From Anaeramoeba flamelloides (lineage: Eukaryota > Metamonada > Anaeramoebidae), in assembly GCA_027625915.1 (NCBI GenBank), contig JANTQA010000047.1, positions 6,014,001-6,078,000 of the forward strand: 64,000 nt of DNA, in the 5' to 3' direction. The notes beneath the pieces were generated by a model that saw only the letters and a list, made by a program, of their open reading frames with translations, was not told where the DNA came from and searched no databases. Positions 22,329 through 33,335 of the stretch are shown here, piece after piece; position 1 is the first letter of the stretch; every line of letters begins with the position of its first letter. Position numbers and translations under genes: made by a program.

Positions 22329-25300
22329 ATGTGGAGAAAAAAGAATAAAGAAACAAGGCGTATAGCTTTTGCAAATAATTCGTTGCTAAACGAACGTTAT
22401 GTAAAAAATCAAGTAACTAATTCAAAATACAAATGGTGGAATTTTGTTCCTTTGAATCTTTGGGAACAATTTGGGTAATTAAGACTATTTTGGTTTTTTT
22501 TTTTTAAACTTTAAACAAAATTTTGAAACAATTCAGATTTGTTTCAAAAAAAAAAACCATCTCATTTTAAGGCAGAAACAAAATTCAAAACCAAATGGTT
22601 CAGATTAAAAACGTTTCCTTTCCTTTCTTTTTTGAGCAAAAAAATTATTTACCCTTTAATTTTTTATTTATGCAATCTTTTTTTTCCAAAAATTTCTCAA
22701 AATTAAAAGACGGTTCATGAACCAGTATTTTTTGTTGATTGCTTGTTTGCAATTGTGGACCGAAATTACACCTGTTGATCCAGAAACAACATGGGGCCCA
22801 TTGGCCTTTATTTTCTTATTGGCTGCATTAAAGGAAGGGTTAGACGATCTGAATCGACACAAGGGCGATAAAAAGGCGAACGAGAGAATGTATCATATCA
22901 TTCGAGATGAAGAACCGATGGACGTGATGTCGAAAGACATATCTGTTGGTGACATTTTATATTTGGAAGAAAATATGGAGTCGCCTTGTGATATTGTTTT
23001 GTTATCAAGCTCAAATGAGGATGGATCTTGCTACATTCAAACGGCTAATCTGGATGGTGAAACCGACCTTAAACCACGTATTGGTTTACCTAGCACTGCT
23101 TCCTTAGGTACCGATGAAGCTCTTTGTAGTTTTAAGGTTTGCTTATTAAATTTTTTTTTATTTTAATTTTTTCAATTCTTTGCACACTATCTCAAATAAC
23201 AAACCAAGAAAAATTTCGAGAAAATTCCATACCGTTTTCTCTTTTTTTTATTTCTTCGTTTTCCAAATCAAAAAATACCATTTAAAAAACAACAACCAAT
23301 AATATTAAAAAAATAATACTGGAAACATTAACAATATTAATAAAAACAATAAAAATATTAATCAAAACAACAACCACAATAAAACTTGAACCAAAAATGA
23401 AAATAGGGAGTTGTTGAATGTAAACCACCAAATCCTGATATTTATGTTTTTGACTCGACATTAAAAATGCAACCAGACGCCAGCGAAGAAGAAATTTTAT
23501 CATTATCTGTTTCTCAAATAATTCTTCAAGGTGTTCATTTAAGAAACACAGAATATGTTTATGGTTTGACTGTATACACTGGTAACCAAAGTAAACTTGG
23601 AATGAACAAATTAACTCCAGACACAAAATGGACCAAGATTGATAAACAAATTAATAGAACAACCTTAGTTATTTTTTCTTTTCAATTCTTGTGTCTTTTG
23701 ATCTTTGGAATTACTGGTGGTGTTTGGAAAACAAAAGCTGGGAAAGATGTAACATTTTTTTTCTTTTGTTTATTTTTTATCTTACCTTTTATTTTTCATT
23801 TATTTATCTTCGTCTTAAGGGATTAACCTCGCCCTAGATTAGTCTAGAATCAAAGTATGTTATAATTGAAAGTAAATCATATTAGTGTTAAATGGTTCAA
23901 ATGGTTTCTGTGATTTCTGTGACTCTAAAAAATCTATTAAAAATATTATTGAACATTAAATTATTATTGAACATTAAATTATTATTGAATTTTTTATGAA
24001 TGATCACAATTAACAATCGTTATTTTTGGAAATTTTTTTTTTTTAAAGACTTTTTCCAAATCTAAAAATTGAAACACAAAATAATATTATTCTGATATTT
24101 TAATAATTAATATTTTGAATCATCCAAAAGTAACTATTTTTATAATTTTTTAATTTCAAGATTAACACAATAATTATTAACATAAAAACCTAAAGATTGT
24201 TTCCCTTTGGTTTCCTTTTCTATGAATCTAGTTATGTTTTCAATATATTTTCAAGATGTGGAAAATAATTTTTCCAAAATAAATCTCAGAGTTAATTATT
24301 TAATTTTTTGAAGATTTAAAAATTATTAGGTTTAATAATAATATCGACAAACAACCAAAATATTTAAAATGAGTAGGCTCAACTTCCATTTTAAAATTAA
24401 GAAATTTCACAAATTATCTAAACAGATATTCATATGTTTATGAAAAAAATAAATTAAAAAAAAAATTCTGCAACTTATGTAAAAATCATTAAAACCTAGA
24501 CACAGTTGAAGATATCGATCATTTTCTTTAGGGCTGCCCATTCTATGGAAAAAATCGAAAAAATTGGATTAAGGAATTAATTCAAATAAACAAAAACAAT
24601 AAGCAATTAAAGAATAATATTCTTGATATTATTCGAAATAATTTATTTTATCATTAGTTAATGATATAGAAATTTATGACTCTTTATTCAAATTTCGAAA
24701 CAAAAATTTAGAAATTAGGAAAAGTGCCGTCAAGTGCCGTAGATTGCCTAGGTTTTCTTGAGATTTTCTGTTTCATTTGTTAAATCTATCGATTTTCGTT
24801 AGGTTTTTTTTACTTTAGAAATAAACAGAAAACTCAAAAAAACCTAATGGTGTTTTTCCAGAATTCAAAAGAATTGAGTAAAATCTTTGATTTTTCTCCA
24901 TTCTTTTAAATTCTGGAAAACCTAACGGCTGTAAGAGGAAACTAATTTCCTCCCTTCAAAATAAAAAAAAAAATTATTTAATTTTTTTACAAAAAATCAA
25001 ATTTTTTATCTACTAATCTACATTTTGAGACACATTTAAGAAAGATATTTTTTACAACTTTGAAAACTGAAAATTGATGGTTCATCCTTTAAATTTGTTC
25101 TGAAATGAAGATTTTTTTTCCAAAATTCCTGAAAATTTTTACTAATAAAGGATCATTTTTAATTTGTAAGGATCAAACAATAGTACTACTTGACTAATCG
25201 AATTTTTAGAAACATTTAAACCATGGGGCACTAAGATGATTTATCTTCCAACCACAACACACTGTAATTTTATACTTCTTTGTGGTAGAGACTAATCCCT

Positions 25301-25544
25301 TAAACATGAAAAAATTTATTCTCTTATTTTTTGAAAAACAGAAATTTTTATGGTTGGCATTCCGAAAAAATAAAAAATTAAAACAAAAAACAAAAAAAAA
25401 AAAAAAATTCGAATTGAATGTGACCACGATACCATTAAACAGAAAATTAAAATATACTTTTTTCCTTTTTAAAGAATTTTTTTGATAAATAAAATATACC
25501 TAACGTGGTTAATTCAATAAAAGAACATTTGGTGTATGAGGAAG

Positions 25545-25584
<40 letters not shown>

Positions 25585-28500
25585 AATTTGTTGTTAATAT
25601 TGTCTCTAATTGCTTTTTATAGAAAAAGGAACAAATTATTTGAGATTTTTTTTTTTTAAAAATAAGTAAACATTTTTAATAATCAAAATTTTAATTACTT
25701 TTTTGATAAGAAGGCAGCAAAAAAGGTTTCAAAAAGAACTTTTATCACAGCATTTTCAAACCGATTTCTTCACAAGAAATTAATTTTCACAAAATCGGTA
25801 ACATTTCGAAATGTGAATTCACAAAAATTTGAAAATATTGTGATTTTATTTTTTTTTTTTTTTGGACTTTGTGAAAGATTCATATACAAAGTTCACATTT
25901 TACTTTTTTTTTTAAAATAAACAATAATAATTCTTTTTTTTAATTCCAATGAATCAAATAATTCTTTTTTTATATTAATGATTAATCACAACTGAGTTCT
26001 CTTTTGAATTTAGTTTTTAATAGAATCACACAATTCTCAAAAATTAATAATTAATGGATAGACTTTTAAAATAATATGAGAGAATCACAAGGTTACGAAT
26101 AATAAATAAATATTTGTAGTTTTCATCAAGGTATTTTAGCTTTAAGAAGCTTTTTAACAATTCTGATGATTTTATCTTTGATCCTTTTCAGTAATAAATT
26201 CTTACTCAGGAGTGGAATCAAAAAATTTGTTTTTATTTTCAAGATCTTTTTTTAAGCTAGTAATTTAAAGAAAAAAAAAATTTTTTGAGTCCATTTTGTT
26301 AATTGTGATCTTAAACCTAACAATTGAACGAACACAAGCATGGAATAATAATTTGTAATATGCTTGATAAATGCGATATACAATTTTTCATTTTGTGAAA
26401 ATTTTGAAACAAACTCCAAAAAAAAGATCTAAAAATTTAAAAACCTTTTTTTTTCCAATTGACATATGGGTTGGAAATATATAATTATGAAATAAAAACT
26501 TTAAATTATTTAAATTCTTGGATTAATTCATGTATTACTGAAATATGTAAAATAAACAGAAATACACCAATTCTTATTTACAAAACAGAATTTAAAATAG
26601 AAAATATGATAATTTCTATCAATAAAAAGAAATTTAAATTCAAAAAGAAATTAGGAAATTTATCTCTTCCTAATTTAGAAAAATTAATAAAGTTTAATCA
26701 AAGAATAAATAATAAAATTAATTGGAATTCAAAAGATATTATCGAACTAAAAAAAGAAATATACAAATACACATATAACGAGTTGTTGAATTCAACAAGT
26801 TGGAAGGTCCAAAAATATTTCACAATAATAAAAAATCAAAATTATTTATTTAAAACCCAAAAATATTTAAGTTATCCCTCAAGCTCAACAATTCTAAAAT
26901 TCAGAACATTCACTAACTGTTTAAATAGATATTACTATGTAATTAATAAAAATTCAAATAAATTTTGTCCTTTATGTTTAAAATATCAACAGAAGGAAAT
27001 TATAGAAAATATTGATCACTTTTTATGGATATGTCCTTTCTATGAAAAAAGATAGATTAATTTTTCACAATAAATTGAAACAAATAAATCTTGATGAATT
27101 GATTTTAAACTGTGATAGTTTGAAATTATTTTCATTAATTAATAATCGTGAAATCTATGATTTTACGCTTAAATTTCTGAAAGAGAATTTAAGTCTAAGG
27201 GCAACTAGAGTGTAATTTACACTTCTTCAATAATAAAAAAACCTTTTTTTTTTTTTTTCCTTTTATTTATTGTTGTTAAATTTTAATTCAAAAAAATTTA
27301 ATTTTATCACAAATTTCAATAAGGAAGAGCCAAATTAATGTGACAATTTTCAGTTTTAATATGTTTACCAGGGACTTTTTATGATTTCTTTGAATTGTGA
27401 TGAAAGACTTTTTTGGTAAATTGAAATAAAAATATTTTTTATTTTATTAATTGGAAAATGACAGTATTATTATTTTATTTTTTTTACAAATATGGAAAAA
27501 GATTATTATTAACAAAGGAACAAATATTAACTCAAAGTTAATAGAATTTATCATTTAATTTTTTTATCATTCAGTTTATTAAAATAGAATTTATTAAAAG
27601 TCTCAAATTAAGAATAATTATTTTATTATCGGATCTACTAATGAGGGCTTAAACAAACCATAAAAATTAAATTGTTCACTTCTCAAAAATAAATTCTAAT
27701 AATCTGGCTATCAAATATTCCCCATTTAAAATGATTTAATTTAATCCAAATGAAAATCAAGCAATTAAATTATTAAAATTTTGATTTAAAGATCATTATT
27801 TATAATCTCTACATATTCACAATTTAAATAGTACTCGGAGAATTCTATTGAAATTCTCAAATAATTTTAAAAACAGAATAAACTTGAAAACATCTTTGTT
27901 TAAAGTACATGTGCAGGTATAAAAACAAAAACTCCGGAGTTTTGCATTTTTTTTTATTTTCACTTTTTTGGAAAAGTTCTTTTCCTAATTTTTCCAGAAA
28001 AAAATTAGGAAAAAAATAAAAACAAATAAAGAAAAAAATAAAAACAAATAAAGAAAAAAATTTCAAAGTCCAAAAATAAATAAAAGCTAATAACAAAAAA
28101 CCAATAACAAATCTTCTATAAAAAATATCATAAAAACTAAAAATAAAAAATAAAAAGAAATTTTATCTCTATTATCCAGAAGATGAACGATGGTTCCAAC
28201 CATTAGTTATTCCATTACGATTCATGCTATTGATGTCTCTTATGATCCCCATTTCATTAAAGGTAACTTTAGATATTTGTAAATATCTCTATGCCTCGTT
28301 GATTAATTGGGATTTAGAAATGTGGGACGACGAAAATGAAATGGGAGCGCATGCGAGTAACACTGCGATTAGTGAAGATTTGGGACAAATAGAATACATT
28401 TTCAGCGACAAAACTGGTACTTTAACAGAAAATATTATGGAATTCAAAAAATGTAGTATCTTTGGCAAATCATATGGAACAAAGCATCGAAATTCATCTG

Positions 28501-30797
28501 CGTTGGAAGATCCAGAACTATTGAAAGCAATTAATGAACAAAGACCCGAAGCTATCCTATTTTTCAAAAACTTGGCATTGAACCAGTCCGTCGTACCTTC
28601 ATATAAAGAAACAGATTCTGATGATGAAGATGACCTCTCAGATTCCGATGAAGAACAAGAAATAATATATAAGGCATCAAGCCCAGACGAAGAAGCGCTA
28701 GTCGTGGCAGCATCGAAATTAGGAATTAAATTCACCGAAAGGAAAACGGATTTACTGACGATTGTTATTAATAAAAAGCCCATCCAATACCAACTAATCC
28801 AAACTTTGGAATTTTCTTCTGAAAGGAAAAGAATGTCGGTGCTAGTTCGGGAAGTTGACAGCAGGCAGATCTTTTTATTCACCAAGGGAGCAGACGATGT
28901 AATTTTGGAAAGAATAAGGGACGGGCAGGAAACAACAAAGACTATCAGGCATTTAGAAAGGTTTGCCAAGAATGGATTGAGAACCCTACTGTGCGGATAC
29001 CGAACAGTTTCTGAAGAGGAACTGGAAGACTTTTTAAAACGGTTTAAAAAGGCCAGCAATGAAATCGACAACAGAGATGAGGCGTTAGAAAACGTTTTTA
29101 GTAAATTTGAGCAAGACTTTATTCTATTAGGCGCGACAGCAATTGAGGACAAATTGCAAGACGAAGTACCACAAACGATTAGGATCCTCAGGGAAGCAGG
29201 GATCAAATTTTGGATGCTAACCGGTGATAAATTCAGTACAGCGGTACAGATCGCCAAATCTTGTAACCTGATGCCCTTTGATGGGCTATTGTTCCCCATC
29301 GAAGGTGGTGACCAGGCGGAGGTGGAAAACAGCTTGGACAAAATTTCCGAGGAGGTGCAAGATCTTGACAAAAATTTTTATATTATTGTGCAGGGCTCAA
29401 CTTTAAAAATTGCTCTTGAAGAAGTCAAGCATAAGCTATTAAATCTCTCTCTACAGGCAAGTTCTGTTATTTGCTGTAGAACAACCCCACAGCAAAAGGC
29501 TGGCGTTGTTCAAATGGTAAAGGATCTTGGTAAAATGACACTCTCGATTGGCGACGGTGGTAACGATGTAACAATGATCCAAACTGCACATGTTGGTGTT
29601 GGCATCGCCGGCAGGGAGGGGCTACAGGCAGTTAGAGCAGCCGACTACTCCATCTCGAGGTTCAAATTTTTAAGACGATTAATGCTGGTACACGGTAGAT
29701 ATTCATATTACCGTACAACCTTCCTTGCCCAATATTCCTTTTACAAATCGATTTTCTTCTGTGTCATCCAATTGACCTTTAACTTTTGGACCGGATTCTC
29801 TGGAATGTCCTTTTTCAATAGCCTGTCAGTAATGACCTATAATGGCGTCTTTACTGCCATTCCCATCTTCTTTTTCCTTTTAGACAAAGACGTATCCGAG
29901 GAATCTGTTTACTTGAACCCTCATCTATATAGGGATTCTAGCCAGGGCAGATTTTATAACAAAAAGACCCTCTTTTGGTGGTTTATTCGTGCAATCTACC
30001 AGGGCGTTTTGGCAATGGTTATGCTCGCAGGTATATACCAAGGCAGAGGCTACATTTATCCAAGTGATGCCTCTGGTATTGATAACCAATTGCTTTCAAT
30101 GACAGGGTTTACAATCGTTATCCAAATCCAAACATTTACAATGGCACTAGAAACAAAGCATTGGACTTTTTATAACCATTTTATTATTTGGGGCTTTTTG
30201 GTGTTCTTTTACATTTCAACAATAATCGCAAATACGCTCCCAAATTTGGAAATTTATTACCTCCTATTTAGAGCCTATTCAGACCCAATCCATTGGCTAT
30301 CCTGCGTTTTAATCAACACAATAGTGCTAGCACCAGTGATCATTGCCAAATATTGGTCTGCACAATACATCCCCAATAGAGCAGACCTCGTCAGAGAACG
30401 AGAAGTCTATTATCGTTCACGTGGATTGCCAATCAATGCCGCAGATGCCACTATTTTAAATAACCTCAATTCAACAGAAGGAAGAGTAATACCAGCTTAC
30501 AACTCCTCAGATTTCGGTATAAATGGCATCTTTACCCCATTCAAAGATTGCTTTGGTAAAAGTGACTTTGAAGAGTTGAACAAAAAGGATCCTTTGACAA
30601 CCTTAATTATTGAAAATATTCAAAATGATATCTTGAAAAAAAAGAATCAAGAAGTTAGAACTCAAAGGGAATTAGAAAAAAAAAGAAAAAATGTTGATTT
30701 GAATAGTTCTAATTCAGACGATTCTTCAAATAGTAATTCTTCAACAACAGCTTCTTCAACAACAGAGGACGAAGAGGATGATGAATTAAACAATTAA
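22329..30797 (+). CDS. P4-type ATPase (phospholipid flippase), four exons
   Basis: Moves aminophospholipids to the cytosolic leaflet of Golgi or plasma membranes. Exons by homology and GT-AG sites: 22329-22474, 22710-23136, 23407-23748, 28158-30797; phases agree at each junction (2, 0, 0), giving about 1184 residues, normal for the family. Exon 1 is too short to show as an open frame but carries the expected RRIAFANN...WNFVPLNLWEQF start. Motifs: DGET at 164-167 (the P4 form of TGES), PISL 336-339 in M4, DKTGT with phosphorylated D389, TGDK 660-663, GDGGNDV 770-776, then HVGVGIAGREG and LVHGRYSYYR before the C-terminal membrane segments. The tail ends in Ser/Asp/Glu runs. GDGGNDV has Gly where most have Ala. 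A CDC50 partner is usual but not seen here. Coding could begin slightly upstream, since the frame stays open before the ATG. Confidence 0.95.
24350..24975 (+). mobile_element. LINE 3' fragment inserted in the TTAA element
   Basis: Degraded plus-strand coding sequence aligns by eye with the longer LINE at 26450-27245: KYLK...SILKLRNFTNYLNRY, then an FCNLC...EDIDHFL.GCPFY zinc-knuckle segment near 24470-24550. It ends in a tail TTCCTCCCTTCAAAAT plus an A run (24950-24972), like the LINE tail at 32.6 kb. The 5' part of the LINE is missing, as usual for target-primed insertion. A hairpin repeat (24722-24925) splits its last codons from its 3' tail. Confidence 0.7.
24722..24925. repeat. Hairpin repeat with GTGCCGTCAAGTGCCGTAGA tag
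   Basis: Starts with the unusually GC-rich tag AGTGCCGTCAAGTGCCGTAG. Then come AGGTTTT / TTCTGTTT units, and a strong hairpin between 24857 and 24918 (CCAGAATTCAAAAGAATTGA paired with TTCTTTTAAATTCTGG). It is the same family as the repeats at 17.0, 18.7, 33.1, 46.4 and 47.2 kb. Confidence 0.65.
25547..25579. repeat. (TA)n microsatellite
   Basis: About 16 uninterrupted TA units inside P4-ATPase intron 3. Similar TA runs lie at about 34264-34287 and 58039-58080, and a shorter one at about 60791-60805. Confidence 0.9.
26450..27245 (+). mobile_element. 5'-truncated LINE (non-LTR retrotransposon) 3' fragment
   Basis: Encodes the C-terminal part of a reverse transcriptase ORF. The opening LTYGLEIYNYE... 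matches the thumb/C-terminal LTYGxExW motif of LINE polymerases. Then follow a conserved LSLPNLEKLIKFN segment and a C-terminal zinc-knuckle, CPLC...(about 16)...HFLWICPFY (about 26967-27045). One frame change follows the knuckle, after which the reading continues (IFHNKLKQINLDELILNCDS...) to a TAA at 27213. The 3' end is ...AGAGTGTAATTTACACTTCTTCAATAAT plus A's. The catalytic palm is missing, so the copy is dead. It lies inside P4-ATPase intron 3 in the host orientation. Confidence 0.75.
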
Positions 30798-32170
30798 TAT
30801 TAAATTATTGTTTTTTTATTTTTTTTTTTATTATTATATTTATTTTTAATGTCATTTTCAAAATTACTTAAAATAATCAAATCCAATTAGTATTATTATT
30901 GTTTTTTACATTTTTTGTTGATTTTGTTATTTCCAAACAAATGATGTTTTTTCTTTTTACATTTTTTTTATTCTTTTTTGATCTTAATAGATTTAATAGT
31001 TATTACTATTAAAATATTGATTTATAATATGTATTTAAATTTTAAGGATGTAAGGTAATATTTTCTCATTTTCCAAAAATTTTATTTTCGAGAACCTTAC
31101 TAGAAAAAGATTTTTTGTGTTCCATGGGATATCGAAACCTAGAAACCAAAATACCATTCACTGCTCTATTTACCAAAATAGAATGAAACCAAACTAAAAC
31201 AGAGTTGAATCGTTAATTTTTCAATTATTGAGCATTCTTTTTGATTAAATATAACTTTGTTCTGATATAATCAATAGTTTAAAAACTCTATTTTAAAAAC
31301 ATCAATATTTAGACTTATAATTGATTTTTGAGCACAGAAATGTGTTTGTGTGAATGCTTGAAATTAATTAAAGAATAAATCAATAATAAAAATATTATCG
31401 ACATTTTGTATTTTAAATAAATCTTTTTTTTTAATCAATCAAACAAGAAATATATTCTTCCCCAAATTAACTTGTTGGAATTCTGATGAAAAAAAATTTT
31501 TTTTAAGATAAAATAAGATTTTAATGAGTTCGACTGAATATCACAAAGTTTGAATTATTTACAAAACAAATTAATTTTCAGAAAAAATAACAATTATTTT
31601 CATTAAAATAACTTTCCAACTCAAAAAATTAAGATTTAATTTGTTAACTTGTTACCAAATATAAAAAACAAAATTTTTACCTTAGTATTTTTACATATTT
31701 TTTACAAATCATTTTTTTTTTTATTATAAAGACAAACCAAACGTTTGATTAATTTTTATTTTATTTTATTTTTTTTGATTAAAGTAAATTTGGGGATTAT
31801 CAAGATATTTTAATATTTTTAGAACGATAAAATTAGTAAAAAACAAAAAATTTGTACAAAAAAATAGATTCTACTGATCAAATAATAATATTGAATAATT
31901 TATTTATTTTCATTACAATTATACTATCAGGGATAACCCACATGTAAAAATGAATTTTCAATCATAACATTAATTCGGAGAATATTATCTTAGAAACCCC
32001 TTTGCAAACAAAAGGGTACACCTCTCAAATCATCAACACTGTGGAATTTGATTGTTAATAAGATAATTACTTATTGGTGATTTTCATTTTAATTCTTTAT
32101 TTTTTCATTTTTTTATTTATGGATATTGAATTGTTGGAAAATTAAAAAATCAAGATAAGAAAAAAAATTG
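30798..32170. other. Intergenic AT-rich DNA downstream of the flippase gene
   Basis: Contains the P4-ATPase 3' end and then A/T-rich sequence without open frames, RNA genes or repeats that I can identify. Confidence 0.45.
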
Positions 32171-32690
32171 GAAATAATCTAACAGTATAAAAATATAAAG
32201 CAATTTAAATTTGATTTTGGATGAGATAGATATAGGAATTGAGAAAAACTATTATTGAATTGATGCATGGAACAAAGAAAAGAAGAAAATAAAGAAAAAA
32301 AAATCTTCCAACAAAATAACCAGATGAATTGCGGCTTTATATTAAAAATGAGATTTAGTAACAAGTAAAAATAAAAATAAAAATTGTGATTTATGTAAAG
32401 AAAAGTTAAATATTGATATCATTGAAGATTTCGATCATTTTTTATGGGGCTGTCCGGCCTATAAAATAAATCGAAAAATCTGGATATCTGAATTTTTTGA
32501 AAAAAATAAAAAAATTAATAATTTCGGAGATATTTTTAATAAAAAGAATTCATCATATATATTATCATTAGTAAGTGATAATATAATTTGTGATTCTTTA
32601 ACAAAATTTCTAAAAAAATTTTAGAAATTAGGGCACACAGGAGAAAAGCAATTTTCTCTCTTCAAAAATAAAAAAAAAAAAAAATTAAAA
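32170..32690 (+). mobile_element. LINE 3' fragment
   Basis: Plus-strand remnant of the same LINE family as at 26.5 kb. It reads NCDLCKEK...IIEDFDHFLWGCPAY around 32385-32465, then KINRKIWISEFFEKNKK and ...DNIICDSLTKFLKKF. It ends GGGCACACAGGAGAAAAGCA, TTTTCTCTCTTCAAAAAT and a poly-A of about 18. The presence of an A tail and the lack of the 5' half fit an ordinary truncated LINE insertion. Confidence 0.7.
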
Positions 32691-33129
32691 ATGCGATTTT
32701 AAAGAACAAAATTTTGACATGTAAAGAATTTTATATAAAATATTTAGAATTTTTTCTCAATTCGCCTTGCTCAATATTTTTTATTGATTATATATATATA
32801 TTTTTCTTTACAATTTCCAAAACAAGATATCCCATTTCAAATAAAAGGACACACCAATTTTTAAAATATTTAATTTTAATTTTAATTGTTTATTTTAATG
32901 AGTTTTAAATACCCAGTTGAGTATATTATAATGTTTTAAAGAGTTTCTTAGCTATTCGAATGATACTAAAATTAATTTGAATCAACTGTGAATAATTCTT
33001 CAAAAATTCTGGGCCCCTTCTTTGAAAAAGAGTCCACATCTTCATGAATTTAACAATTTTTTTTATTTTTTAAAAAAAAATTCAAATTATTGATTTTTTT
33101 TTGTTATCGAAGAATGGTAATTCAACAAA

Positions 33130-33335
33130 ATTGCCTCTTGGTCACTGTTTGTTTTTTTAATTTGGGGAATAAACCGAAATTTTTTTCTAATTTTCAATTT
33201 ATTTCTCAAATTAAAAAAAAAACACTGTTAACTTTTCTAGAATTTAAAAAAAATTAAGTAAAAATAAAGATTTTTCTATATTCTTTTGAATTCTGGAAAA
33301 CCTAGGCACTTGACGGCACTCTACGACACTTTCTG
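33130..33335. repeat. Hairpin repeat with GCACTTGACGGCACTCTACG tag
   Basis: Contains the family hairpin (TCTAGAATTTAAAAAAAATT paired with TTCTTTTGAATTCTGG, 33235-33298), then AACCTAG and the tag GCACTTGACGGCACTCTACG (about 33305-33324). It is intergenic between the flippase and deubiquitinase genes. Confidence 0.65.

Larger units (their letters stand above)
23815..25303 (-). mobile_element. Interrupted, inverted copy of the 750 bp TTAA-flanked MITE
   Basis: Bounded by TTAA at 23815-23818 and 25300-25303. It begins GGGATTAACCTCGCCCTAG and ends GGTAGAGACTAATCCC. Internal sequence matches the reverse complement of the copy at 20313-21064: CCAAAAGTAACTATTTTTAT near 24124 for the right half, and CTAATCTACATTTTGAGACA near 25013 for the left half. 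The two halves are separated by about 630 bp, consisting of a LINE 3' end that itself holds a hairpin repeat. It lies inside P4-ATPase intron 3. Confidence 0.75.
23749..28157 (+). other. 4.4 kb repeat-filled intron 3 of the P4-ATPase gene
   Basis: The exon before it ends ...TKAGKD at donor GTAACA and the exon after it starts KFYLYYPEDERWFQPL at an AAAAG acceptor. Joining them in phase 0 restores the normal P4-ATPase sequence between M3 and M4. The gene's other two introns are 235 and 270 bp. The intron holds a TTAA element interrupted by a LINE tail and a hairpin repeat (23819-25299), a TA microsatellite (about 25547-25578) and a second, longer LINE fragment (26450-27245). Confidence 0.85.

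Noticed and set aside
22165-22365. Separate 66-codon gene just upstream of the flippase
   Set aside because: It overlaps flippase exon 1 in another frame and is a run of A/T codons. The flippase frame carries the conserved N-terminal motif.
28289-29371. 360-codon open frame antisense to the flippase
   Set aside because: It is the codon mirror of P4-ATPase exon 4, is Ser-rich as expected of such shadows, and has no motif.
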